The notes beneath the pieces were generated by a model that searched no databases, was not told where the DNA came from, and was given only the letters and a program-made list of their open reading frames with translations. Below are positions 23,790 to 35,411 of a stretch of DNA of 64,000 nt, piece by piece; the stretch's first letter is position 1, and each line of letters starts with the position of its first letter. The position numbers were made by a program, and so were the translations under genes. Source of the DNA: Apoda limacodes (lineage: Eukaryota > Arthropoda > Insecta > Lepidoptera > Limacodidae); the NCBI GenBank assembly GCA_946406115.1, contig OX291542.1, positions 2,256,959-2,320,958 of the forward strand, read 5' to 3'.

Positions 23790-24180
23790 ATGTTCCTTGG
23801 GCGGAGGCGTGGCGGTGTGAAGTCCTTCTGGACGAGTACCTCAGAGCTCAATTATTGGTCCATTTCTATTTATCATTGATGATCGTAAAAAATCATAACA
23901 TTGTTTTTTCTTTGCTCAAGGGCACTTTTTTGTTATTTATAGTCAAGATACGGGATGCATGTTTAAGGAAGTGAATAAGGCGATATCCAAAATTAATGAA
24001 TTGAAATAATATTAATTAATAACAAAAAACTAAGTGAGTAAAATTTTGCCAAATTATACTCAAATCCAGACCAATATTATTATTAATGGGGAGCAATTAG
24101 AACTAGTTGATTGCAGTCTTATTTGGTTCATAATTTAGCCAAAAGACTATATAAGCTCTGCTGTATGTGCTACCGTAGCT
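23790..24180 (+). pseudogene. LINE family B reverse transcriptase fragment
   Basis: The plus strand, with frame shifts, reads a GPFLFII segment (RT block 4), then VNKAISKINEL, then QTNIIINGEQLELVD, and LAKRLYKLCC, which correspond in order to the family B element at 36.4-38.1 kb. The catalytic ADD box is damaged beyond recognition. The match stops abruptly at about 24180, next to the block shared with 4.2 kb. Confidence 0.55.
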
Positions 24181-24184
24181 TTTT

Positions 24185-24350
24185 TTTCTTATTTCTAACT
24201 ACTAACTACTGTTGTTGGCCGCAGATGGCCTTGACAACTACACGAGGACTAACTTTTGCTGCGGTGCTGCTTGCACTCTGCTGCGAAAAGTTTGCAGGGT
24301 GGTTTGCACAAGGGTGTACTGGACTCGAACCTCGGCTTGGGTAACCGTTC
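24185..24350. repeat. Short block sharing ACTGTTGTTGGCCGCAGATG with the 3.6-4.4 kb region
   Basis: A T-run followed by ACTACTGTTGTTGGCCGCAG and ATGGCC repeats the arrangement at about 4205-4255, so both are copies of one repeat, possibly LTR-derived. A GGACTCGAACC motif (24312-24322) resembles a tRNA B-box in reverse, but no A-box accompanies it. Confidence 0.4.
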
Positions 24351-24389
24351 TTAAAACTAAATCTGACTAAAAAATGACCGCCGTTTGAG

Positions 24390-25075
24390 CTGTGAGCCTG
24401 CTGGTGATTTCATCGTCTAAATAGATTATTACGTGCCTAGGGTATCTCAAGGGTCCTAAAGGCCCTCTATTGGGCACATAATTGCAAGCGTGCCTAATAA
24501 GGGGATTGGGGTGGACGGCTGGGGTGGACGGCTGGGGTGGACGGCTGGGGTGGACGGCTGGGGTGGACGGCTGGGGTGGACGGCTGGGGTGGACGGCTGG
24601 GGTGGACGGCTGGGGTGGACGGCTGAGTAGGTTTTGACTCGTCTTTGATAAAGTCTTTAATGTTCGGTAACTCGAAATCACTGTGGAGATCGATATTACG
24701 CATATATAGTACGCATATAGTACGGGGCACCAACTGCGCCTCACCTAAAGCGATTTTGTATGACTTGTAAGAAGAAGTTTTTGTGTGACCAAACACTACG
24801 CTCGCAAATGTGAGTATAGGCCGTATACAAGTTTGTAAAGCGTCACCTTATTTTTAAGAGACATTTAACTGTACTTTTTAGCATTGGCTTGAGGCGACCG
24901 AGAACGAAAGCCGTTGGGTACGAGAGTCCTAGGTGACTCCTAGATATTTGACCTTTTTACCCATGGAATGGGTTGGCCGTATAGGTTGACTGGGGTAAGT
25001 TGCCTCGTGGCCTTTATCGATTTTAAGGCGTTGCATTTTAACGTAAGGCCTGATATGCTTGAACGTGGACATCAG
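24390..25075 (-). pseudogene. Jockey-clade LINE 3' ORF2 fragment containing a minisatellite
   Basis: This is a reverse-strand relative of 5780-6300: RNIDLHSDFELPNIKDFIKD precedes the array and NPLIRHACNY follows it. A 13-bp unit (GGGGTGGACGGCT) is repeated nine times at 24508-24624, exactly where the HPNPLI-like codons should be. The fragment runs on to about 25075 with sequence corresponding to the Jockey part upstream of 6250. Confidence 0.7.
24508..24624. repeat. 13-bp minisatellite, 9 perfect copies
   Basis: GGGGTGGACGGCT is repeated nine times without visible mismatch, expanded from coding sequence of the Jockey fragment. Such uniformity suggests recent slippage expansion. Confidence 0.97.
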
Positions 25076-25188
25076 ATTTCACCACCACTTCCCTGCCTCA
25101 TACCTTTAATTTAAAAAAATTACATTAGAGGCACTGAAACTATCGAAAGTATTGCCAGCTTTTTAACTTTGCCGCGATGCTGCGGGCG

Positions 25189-25377
25189 AAAAGCTACATA
25201 GTATATGTGAAAAGCTACATAGTATATGTGAAAAGCTACATAGTATATGTGAAAAGCTACATAGTATATGTGAAAAGCTACATAGTATATGTGAAAAGCT
25301 ACATAGTATATGTGAAAAGCTACATAGTATATGTGAAAAGCTACATAGTATATGTGAAAAGCTACATAGTATATGTG
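25189..25377. repeat. 21-bp minisatellite, 9 copies
   Basis: AAAAGCTACATAGTATATGT plus G is repeated nine times, essentially without mismatch. A 21-bp period keeps a frame open; its peptide (KSYIVYV repeats) is an artefact. Confidence 0.97.
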
Positions 25378-25529
25378 AAAACTTATATTTGTACTATAAT
25401 TAAAGAACCGTACAAATCGCTCGCATAGACTTTAAGATTTACTCAGTTCTTTAATCAACGTACTATAAAGTTTACCCACTTGCACTTCAAAATAGCCCAC
25501 AAAACCTAAAATAAAATTAAGCAAAAATA

Positions 25530-26935
25530 AAAAGTTTCTCCCCCCCCTTTCTTCTGTTAGGGGTTAAATTTATAAAGGTACCGAAATATTGTTTTATTTG
25601 TTGGTTCGAAAGATTCATTCGGAGTTTCAAGTAAATGCACATAAATATATATTAACTGTAAAAAAAAATACGTGCTTTCTTAATTATAAATATTTTCGAC
25701 TTTTTGCAAATTTCTCCCCGTAGGTGTTAATGTTTCCTGAATCGCCGAAACGTCGTTTGTTAGTTGTGTTCAAAAACACATACATACCAAGTTTCAATTT
25801 AATTGACTGTAGAAATATTAAATCCTATACAAATTTCTCACACCCTTTCTCTCCTCAGGAGCTGAATTTTGAAAAACACCTTCATACGTATTTTATTTAA
25901 TGTGTTAAAGCAATAATGCTAAGATTTAAGTAATTTTAACCATAAAAATATAATTTCCTTACAAACTTTACCTTTCCTTTTACACCCTTAAAGGTTGATA
26001 TTAAAATTACCTGAAATACTTTTTTATACATTTTGTTGTTTACATGAATTCTGAATAAAATCACAGTCAAAGAGACACAGTTCCATGTGCGATAGGCACT
26101 AAAATCTCAAAGAGACACAGTTCTATGTACGATAGGCACTAAAATCTCAAAGAGACACAGTTCAATGTACGATAGGCACTAAAATCTCAAAGAGACACAG
26201 TTCCATGTACGATAGGCGCTAAAAAACACCGTAAGGGCTGAATTTCGAAAATTAAGAAATATCTTCAATTTTAAAAAAATAGCAATAATTCGAAGTTTCA
26301 AGCAGATTTCATTAAAAAAATCCCATAGATGCCACCATCTTTTACCCCTTAGGGAAACGCAAGAGTATGTGTTTTTGATTTATATTGAAGAGCGTTAAGT
26401 TTTTAATAAATTAGATAATAAAAATTTAGTTTCCCATTTGCATACAAACTTTGCCATTCCCTTTTCCCTCTTGGGGTTGAATTTAAAAACAAAATTAAAC
26501 ACTTGATTATTAATGTTTTGACTTGGCATTTCAGTGACCAATTTCAAGTAAATTTATCAAATAAATATTTCATCTCATAAAAACTGTGTTATGTTGTTTT
26601 GTTTCCCTTCTTAGGCTGAGTTAAAAAATAAACCTGAAACATGCACTTCATTAATATTGTAAATAATTGTAAGAGCTAGCAATGGCCAATATCCAGTTTA
26701 GAGTTAATTTTAACATAAATATATTTTTTTCTCGTACAAACTTTGCCACCCATTTTCACCCACTTAAATTTAGATAAATTTAGTTAAATTTAGAAGCATA
26801 CTGAAACGCGTAATTCTTCTTTTGTAAATAAAGTAAATACCTTTATAAATTTCCATGGTTATATTTGCAAAACTAACTGGATTTCCTTACAAAGTATCAT
26901 CCCCTATTTTACCCCCTGTGAGATGATTTTCCAAA
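25530..26935. repeat. Decayed tandem array, ~130-150-bp units
   Basis: A recurring phrase of the type 'TACAAACTTTGCCA..CCCTTTTC.CCCTT.GGGGTTGAATTT' appears about ten times (near 25534, 25711, 25833, 25965, 26330, 26444, 26597, 26736, 26886), each followed by an AT-rich stretch. Units have diverged strongly and none is coding. Its pyrimidine-rich core resembles a repeat unit I associate with lepidopteran genomes. Confidence 0.6.
26066..26225. repeat. 40-bp tandem repeat, 4 copies, inside the decayed array
   Basis: CAAAGAGACACAGTTCCATG recurs at 26068, 26108, 26148 and 26188. Units differ by single bases, so this expansion is much younger than the array around it. Confidence 0.95.
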
Positions 26936-28135
26936 AATAGTGAAATATATTATTCTAGATTTTTACTCGAAAGGTCAAATACCAAACTTCATAGATTTAA
27001 CTTAAAAAATACAGTGTGGAAAGTTTGTACTTCCAAACTCTATTTAACCGATGAAAAAATATTATTACCTTGCAAATCCGCTAAAAACAATTTCGCAAAG
27101 CTCATTCTTACGCGACGCCTTCAATATATATTGTATGGCTATGAAAATATATAACCATATACTTACCAGATCACTTAAAGAAAGTTAATTTTAGAAGTTT
27201 TAAGTAACAATTATTCGACCTGTTACTAAAAAAATGTACTACTCAATAAACAAATTCCGAAATGATAAAATACAATAATCATTAACCTGACATTTTAATT
27301 ACTCTCTCTTGCTTAACCTATTGTAATTACATTTAAATTATAGTTAAGTATATTTTCCTAAACAAGTTTTTAATTTACATATCATTATTATTACCACTTT
27401 ATTCAGAACAAAAAAATAAAACTATTATCTACAATTTTTGTACCGAGTCATACCTAATATAGTCTGGTCGAGAAGTGAGTTTTCTGCGAAAAATAGTTAG
27501 AACAAATTTAAAAACATGGGGTTTGGTTTTTTGGATTCAGAATTTTATTCTGAAAAAGGGGAATTTTGGAATTTTTTAATTAAATATTGCAATTGTTATT
27601 AACAAAAAACGAAGAGAGAAAAAGGTGGTCTCCGTTTTTTAACAATAACTTCAAAAATATTTAAAAAAGCTCCATTTTGAATAAAGATTCTAAAAGAGGA
27701 GAAAATTTCATAACAAAAAGTCTCGACTCCCGAAATTGTAGTTCCATTATTTATAATTTTAATTTAACGTTGAAAATAGCGCTCCGCGCGGCAGTTTCAA
27801 CGTTGTGACGTTGCCGCCAAACAAACTAAGCGTCAGATAATATTTTTTTTATAATATTTATTATCAATATAAAAATTTGAAAGTGTACTGTGTAATTCAG
27901 TTATTCAATCTTTGTTATTTAAATTAATTTTACTACTTAATAATTATGGTTTATTATAATGTATAAACTTTAAGAAAGTGAGTAACTATGTGCAAATTTC
28001 TTGCTAAAGGCTTGGACTACATATTATTGAGATATAAAGGTATTTATATACAATTGATTTATGTTATTATTCACTAAATAAGCTAGATATGTAATTGATC
28101 GCAGCACGGAGGGAGACATTAACAGTTGTTTACAC
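26936..28135. other. No supported gene
   Basis: Very AT-rich. A small GC-rich island at about 27775-27830 (AGCGCTCCGCGCGGCAGTTT) has no recognisable role. Bases 28136-28157 have an inverted counterpart at 36047-36067. Confidence 0.4.
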
Positions 28136-28349
28136 AGGTTATACCTAAACTGACCATACGCCCCACCGGTGTGAAGTTAGCGGCCTAAGTTAGCGGCCTT
28201 TTATAATCCGACCAAATTAAAAAGTAAAGGATTTTAATGAAATAATTTACTGAATTAAACGGATATAACAATAAATAGGCCAAAATAATGAGAAACCGGT
28301 CAAAAATTAAACAAATATATATATAATTTAAATAATAAAAAATTAAAGT

Positions 28350-29955
28350 AAAAGAAAATTTCACAATGTGATACTTATCGGCCTAAAAGGTCATCATAAA
28401 AATGCGGTAACACTTAGTGACGCATATCAAATTGAGCCTCTTTAAACCAGAAACCATATCAAGTTTTCAAATTACATCTATCTCGGGGTTAAGTGTGAGA
28501 AAAATGGTTAGCGGCCTAAAAATTATTTTCTTTCAAAATGTCAAACACACCGTTAATTTGTTAGTTGAGGACAAACTTACAATCAAATGCTGTTGAAACA
28601 AGCATTTTGTATTGTTCTTATTAATAAAAATTGCTACATGTGTAATACCTATCCTATTTAAATAATAAAAAAATAAAAGTTGAAGAAATTTTCACAGTGT
28701 GATAATTATTGGCATAAAAAGTCATCATGAAAATGCGGTAACACTTAGTGACGCATATCAAATTGAGCCTCTTTAAACCAGAAACCATATCAAGTTCTCA
28801 AATCACACCTATCTCGGGGTTAACTGTGAGAAAAAAGGTTAGCGGCCTAAAAATTATTTTCTTTAAAAATTTCAAACACACCATAAATCTGTTGGTTAAG
28901 GAAAAAATTACAATCAAATGCTGTTGAAACAAGCATTTTGAATTGTTCTTATTATAAATATTGCTACATGTGTAATACCTCTTCTATTTAAATAATAAAA
29001 AAATAAAAGTTGAAGAAAATTTCACAATGTGATACTTATTTGCATAAAAAATCATCATGAAAATGCGGTAACACTTAGTGACGCATATCAAATTGAGCCT
29101 CTTAAAACCAGAAACCATATCAAGTTTTCGAATTACACCTATCTCGGGGTTAACTGTGAGAAAAATGGTTAGCGGCCTAAAAATTATTTTCTTTCAAAAT
29201 TTCAAACACACCGTAAATCTGTTGGTTAAGGAAAAAGTAACAATCAAAGGCTGTTGAAACAAGCAGTTTGTATTATTCTTATTAATAAATATTACTACAT
29301 GTGTAACACCTATTCAATTTAAATAATAAAAAATTAAAAGTTGAAGAAAATTTCACAATGTGCTGCCTATTGGCATAAAAAGTCATCATGAAAATGCGGT
29401 AACACTCACTGACGCATATCAAATTGAGCCTCTTTAAACCAGAAACCATATCAAGTTTTCAAATCACACCTATCTCGGGGTTAACTGTGAGAAAAATGGT
29501 TGGCGGCCTAAAAATTATTTTCTTTCAAAATTTCAAACATACCGTAAATCTGTTGGTTAAGGAAAAAGTAACAATCAAAGGCTGTTGAAACTAGCACTTT
29601 GTATTGTTCTTATTAATAAATATTGCTACAGGTGTAATACCTCTCCTATTTAAATAATAAAAAAATAAAAGTTGAAGAAAATTTCACAATGTGATACTTA
29701 TTGGCATAAAAAGTCATCATGAAAATGCGGTAACACTCAGTGACGCATATCAAATTCAGCCTCTTTAAACCAGAAACCATATAAAGTTTTCAAATCACAC
29801 CTATCTCGGGGTTAACTGTGAGAAAAATGGTTAGCGGCCTAAAAATTATTTTCTTTCAAAATTTCAAACACACCGTAAATCTGTTGGTTAAGGAAAAAGT
29901 AACAATCAAAGGCTGTTGAAACAAGCATTTTGTATTGTTCTTATTAATAAATATT
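28350..29955 (+). repeat. 330-bp satellite, 5 direct units (left half)
   Basis: Unit spacing is 330-331 bp. Each unit contains GAGCCTCTTTAAACCAGAAA, CTATCTCGGGGTTAA, GGTTAGCGGCCTAAAAATTA and CTGTTGAAACAAGC. Units differ at a few percent of positions. The GGTTAGCGGCC motif is shared with the element's terminal repeat (AAGTTAGCGGCC), so the satellite may have grown from the terminus. Confidence 0.95.
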
Positions 29956-32900
29956 AATATATGATTTGAAAACTTGATATGGTTTCTGGTTTAAAGAGGC
30001 TCAATTTGATATGCGTCACTAAGTGTTACCGCATTTTAATGATGACTTTTAATGCCAATAAGTATCACATTGTGAAATTTTCTTCAACTTTTATTTTTTT
30101 ATTATTTAAATAGAAGAGGTATTACACATGTAGCAATATTTATAATAAGAACAATACAAAATGCTTGTTTCAACTGCATTTGATTGTAACTTTTTCCTTA
30201 ACCAACAGATTTACGGTGTGTTTGAAATTTTGAAAGAAAATAATTTTTAGGCCGCTAACCATTTTTCTCACAGTTAACCCCGAGATAGGTGTGATTTGAA
30301 AACTTGATATGGTTTCTGGTTTAAAGAGGCTCAATTTGATATGCGTCACTAAGTGTTACCGCATTTTTATGATGACCTTTTAGGCCGATAAGTATCACAT
30401 TGTGAAATTTCCTTACACTTTTATTTTTTTATTATTTAAATAGGAGAGGTATTACACATGTAGAAATATTTATTAATAAGAACAATACAAAATGCTTGTT
30501 TCAACAGCATTTGATTGTAACTTTTTCCTTAACCAACAGATTTACGGTGTGTTTGAAATTTTGAAAGAAAATAATTTTTACGCCGCTAACCGTTTTTCTC
30601 ACATTTATCCCCGAGATAGATGTAATTTGAACACATGATATGGTTTCTGGTTTAAAGAGGCTCAATTTGATATGCGTCACTAAGTGTTACCGCATTTTAA
30701 TGATGACTTTTAATGCCAATAAGTATCACATTGTGAAATTTTCTTCAACTTTTATTTTTTTATTATTTAAATAGAAGAGGTATTACACATGTAGCAATAT
30801 TTATAATAAGAACAATACAAAATGCTTGTTTCAACTGCATTTGATTGTAACTTTTTCCTTAACCAACAGATTTACGGTGTGTTTGAAATTTTGAAAGAAA
30901 ATAATTTTTAGGCCGCTAACCATTTTTCTCACAGTTAACCCCGAGATAGGTGTGATTTGAAAACTTGATATGGTTTCTGGTTTAAAGAGGCTCAATTTGA
31001 TATGCGTCACTAAGTGTTACCGCATTTTTATGATGACCTTTTAGGCCGATAAGTATCACATTGTGAAATTTCCTTACACTTTTATTTTTTTATTATTTAA
31101 ATAGGAGAGGTATTACACATGTAGAAATATTTATTAATAAGAACAATACAAAATGCTTGTTTCAACAGCATTTGATTGTAACTTTTTCCTTAACCAACAG
31201 ATTTACGGTGTGTTTGAAATTTTGAAAGAAAATAATTTTTAGGCCGCTAACCATTTTTCTCACAGTTAACCCCGAGATAGGTGTGATTTGAAAACTTGAT
31301 ATGGTTTCTGGTTTAAAGAGGCTCAATTTGATATGCGTCACTAAGTGTTACCGCATTTTTATGATGACCTTTTATGCCAATAAGTATCACATTGTGAAAT
31401 TTTCTTCAACTTTTTATTTTTTATTATTTAAATAGAAGAGATATTACACATGTAGCAATATTTATAATAAGAACAATACAAAATGCTTGTTTCAACAGCA
31501 TTTGATTGTAATTTTTTCCTCAACTAACAGATTTACGGTGTGTTTGAAATTTTGAAAGAAAATATTTTTTACGCCGCTAACCGTTTTTCTCACATTTAAC
31601 CCCGAGATAGATGTAATTTGAAAACATGATATGGTTTCTGGTTTAAAGAGGCTCAATTTGATATGCGTCACTAAGTGTTACCGCATTTTTATGATGACCT
31701 TTTAGGCCGATAAGTATCACATTGTGAAATTTCCTTACACTTTTATTTTTTTATTATTTAAATAGGAGAGGTATTACACATGTAGAAATATTTATTAATA
31801 AGAACAATACAAAATGCTTGTTTCAACAGCATTTGATTGTAACTTTTTCCTTAACCAACAGATTTACGGTGTGTTTGAAATTTTGAAAGAAAATAATTTT
31901 TACGCCGCTAACCGTTTTTCTCACATTTAACCCCGTGATAGATGTAATTTGAAAACATGATATGGTTTCTGGTTTAAAGAGGCTCAATTTGATATGCGTC
32001 ACTAAGTGTTACCGCATTTTAATGATGACTTTTAATGCCAATAAGTATCACATTGTGAAATTTTCTTCAACTTTTATTTTTTTATTATTTAAATAGAAGA
32101 GGTATTACACATGTAGCAATATTTATAATAAGAACAATACAAAATGCTTGTTTCAACTGCATTTGATTGTAACTTTTTCCTTAACCAACAGATTTACGGT
32201 GTGTTTGAAATTTTGAAAGAAAATAATTTTTAGGCCGCTAACCATTTTTCTCACAGTTAACCCCGAGATAGGTGTGATTTGAAAACTTGATATGGTTTAT
32301 GGTTTAAAGAGGCTCCATTTGATATGCGTCACTAAGTGTTACCGCATTTTTATGATGACCTTTTAGGCCGATAAGTATCACATTGTGAAATTTCCTTACA
32401 CTTTTATTTTTTTATTATTTAAATAGGAGAGGTATTACACATGTAGAAATATTTATTAATAAGAACAATACAAAATGCTTGTTTCAACAGCATTTGATTG
32501 TAACTTTTTCCTTAACCAACAGATTTACGGTGTGTTTGAAATTTTGAAAGAAAATAATTTTTAGGCCGCTAACCATTTTTCTCACAGTTAACCCCGAGAT
32601 AGGTGTGATTTGAAAACTTGATATGGTTTCTGGTTTAAAGAGGCTCAATTTGATATGCGTCACTAAGTGTTACCGCATTTTTATGATGACCTTTTAGGCC
32701 AATAAGTATCACATTGTGAAATTTTCTTCAACTTTTTATTTTTTATTATTTAAATAGAAGAGATATTACACATGTAGCAATATTTATAATAAGAACAATA
32801 CAAAATGCTTGTTTCAACAGCATTTGATTGTAATTTTTTCCTCAACTAACAGATTTACGGTGTGTTTGAAATTTTGAAAGAAAATATTTTTTACGCCGCT

Positions 32901-35060
32901 AACCGTTTTTCTCACATTTAACCCCGAGATAGATGTAATTTGAAAACATGATATGGTTTCTGGTTTAAAGAGGCTCAATTTGATATGCGTCACTAAGTGT
33001 TACCGCATTTTTATGATGACCTTTTAGGCCGATAAGTATCACATTGTGAAATTTCCTTACACTTTTATTTTTTTATTATTTAAATAGAAGAGATATTACA
33101 CATGTAGCAATATTTATAATAAGAACAATACAAAATGCTTGTTTCAACAGCATTTGATTGTAATTTTTTCCTCAACTAACAGATTTACGGTGTGTTTGAA
33201 ATTTTGAAAGAAAATATTTTTTACGCCGCTAACCGTTTTTCTCACATTTAACCCCGAGATAGATGTAATTTGAAAACTTGATATGGTTTCTGGTTTAAAG
33301 AGGCTCAATTTGATATGCGTCACTAAGTGTTACCGCATTTTTATGATGACCTTTTAGGCCGATAAGTATCACATTGTGAAATTTTCTTCAACTTTTATTT
33401 TTTTATTATTTAAATAGAAGAGGTATTACACATGTAGCAATATTTATTAATAAGAACAATACAAAATGCTTGTTTCAACAGCATTTGATTGTAACTTTTT
33501 CCTTAACCAACAGATTTACGGTGTGTTTGAAATTTTGAAAGAAAATAATTTTTAGGCCGCTAACCATTTTTCTCACAGTTAACCCCGAGATAGGTGTGAT
33601 TTGAAAACTTGATATGGTTTCTGGTTTAAAGAGGCTCAATTTGATATGCGTCACTAAGTGTTACCGCATTTTTATGATGACCTTTTATGCCAATAAGTAT
33701 CACATTGTGAAATTTTCTTCAACTTTTTATTTTTTATTATTTAAATAGAAGAGATATTACACATGTAGCAATATTTATAATAAGAACAATACAAAATGCT
33801 TGTTTCAACAGCATTTGATTGTAATTTTTTCCTCAACTAACAGATTTACGGTGTGTTTGAAATTTTGAAAGAAAATATTTTTTACGCCGCTAACCGTTTT
33901 TCTCACATTTAACCCCGAGATAGATGTAATTTGAACACATGATATGGTTTCTGGTTTAAAGAGGCTCAATTTGATATGCGTCACTAAGTGTTACCGCATT
34001 TTAATGATGACTTTTAATGCCAATAAGTATCACATTGTGAAATTTTCTTCAACTTTTATTTTTTTATTATTTAAATAGAAGAGGTATTACACATGTAGCA
34101 ATATTTATAATAAGAACAATACAAAATGCTTGTTTCAACAGCATTTGATTGTAATTTTTTCCTCAACTAACAGATTTACGGTGTGTTTGAAATTTTGAAA
34201 GAAAATATTTTTTACGCCGCTAACCGTTTTTCTCACATTTAACCCCGAGATAGATGTAATTTGAAAACTTGATATGGTTTCTGGTTTAAAGAGGCTCAAT
34301 TTGATATGCGTCACTAAGTGTTACCGCATTTTTATGATGACCTTTTAGGCCGATAAGTATCACATTGTGAAATTTTCTTCAACTTTTATTTTTTTATTAT
34401 TTAAATAGAAGAGGTATTACACATGTAGCAATATTTATTAATAAGAACAATACAAAATGCTTGTTTCAACAGCATTTGATTGTAACTTTTTCCTTAACCA
34501 ACAGATTTACGGTGTGTTTGAAATTTTGAAAGAAAATAATTTTTAGGCCGCTAACCATTTTTCTCACAGTTAACCCCGAGATAGGTGTGATTTGAAAACT
34601 TGATATGGTTTCTGGTTTAAAGAGGCTCAATTTGATATGCGTCACTAAGTGCTACCGCATTTTCATGATGACTTTTTATGCCAATAAGTATCACATTGTG
34701 AAATTTTCTTCAACTTTTATTTTTTTATTATTTAAATAGAAGAGGTATTACACATGTAGCAATATTTATTAATAAGAACAATACAAAATGCTTGTTTCAA
34801 CAGCATTTGATTGTAACTTTTTCCTTAACCAACAGATTTACGGTGTGTTTGAAATTTTAAAAGAAAATGATTTTTAGGCTGCTAACCATTTTTCTCACAC
34901 TTAACCCCGAGATAGATGTAATTTGAAAACATGATATAGTTTCTGGTTTAAAGAGGTTCAATTTGATATGCGTCAATAAGTGTTACCACATTTTTATGAT
35001 GACCTTTTAGGCCGATAAGTATCACATTGTGAAATTTTCTTTTACTTTAATTTTTTATTA
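29956..35060 (-). repeat. 330-bp satellite, 16 inverted units (right half)
   Basis: Unit landmarks lie at 30011, 30341, 30672, 31002, 31333, 31663, 31994, 32324, 32655, 32985, 33315, 33646, 33976, 34306, 34637 and 34968. At least two unit types alternate (one with TTCCTTACAC and GGCCGATAAG, one with TTCTTCAAC and TGCCAATAAG), giving 661-bp dimers in the first part; later units are recombinants of the two. The last unit (34968) is the most diverged and passes into the terminal repeat. Confidence 0.95.
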
Positions 35061-35353
35061 TTTAAATTATATATATATTTGTTTAATTTTTGACCGGTTT
35101 CTCATTATTTTGGTCTATTTGTTGTTATATCCGTTTAATTCAGTAAATTATTTCATTAAAATCCTTTACTTTTTAATTTGGTCGGATTATAAAAGGCCGC
35201 TAACCTAGGTCGCTAACTTCACACCGGTATACGTTCCGTTTTGAACTGGACTGTCCCTTTTTTCAGTTACCTGTCCTTGTGTCCCAAAACAAAGCCCCGG
35301 GACGCATAAAGGTCCCGTTTTCCAGAAAGTATGCAGCTCGCGGTGGCTCTCTC

Positions 35354-35411
35354 GAGTGGTGCAAGTGGTGCGAGTGGTGCGAGTGGTGCGAGTGGTGCGA
35401 GTGGTGCGAGA
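35354..35411. repeat. 10-bp tandem repeat, ~6 copies
   Basis: GTGGTGCGAG is repeated about six times (the first unit reads GTGGTGCAAG). It is short, GC-rich and non-coding. Confidence 0.95.

Larger units (their letters stand above)
28165..35228. mobile_element. 7.06-kb fold-back element built of 330-bp satellite units
   Basis: Both ends begin ACCGGTGTGAAGTTAGCG when read inward; the shared terminal part runs about 190 bp (to the AATTTAAATAATAAAAAATT region). The interior is 21 satellite units. Five read in one orientation (landmark CGCATATCAA at 28421, 28752, 29082, 29413, 29744) and sixteen in the other (ATGCGTCACT from 30011 to 34968), meeting at about 29955 with no spacer. Flanks are ATACGCCCC (28156-28164) and ATACGTTCC (35229-35237), a 7/9 match at the 9-bp size typical of fold-back and Mutator-like insertions. 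There is no open frame of note. What mobilises it cannot be told from this sequence. Confidence 0.8.

Noticed and set aside
24312..24322. B-box-like GGTTCGAGTCC on the reverse strand, possible tRNA
   Set aside because: No A-box or cloverleaf can be found around it.
25177..25428. 83-codon frame with KSYIVYV repeats
   Set aside because: Created by a 21-bp minisatellite.
28165..35228. Inverted satellite halves as LTRs of a retroelement or as a Helitron
   Set aside because: No TG...CA ends, primer-binding site or coding sequence, and the blocks are inverted rather than direct; Helitrons lack long inverted ends and target duplications.
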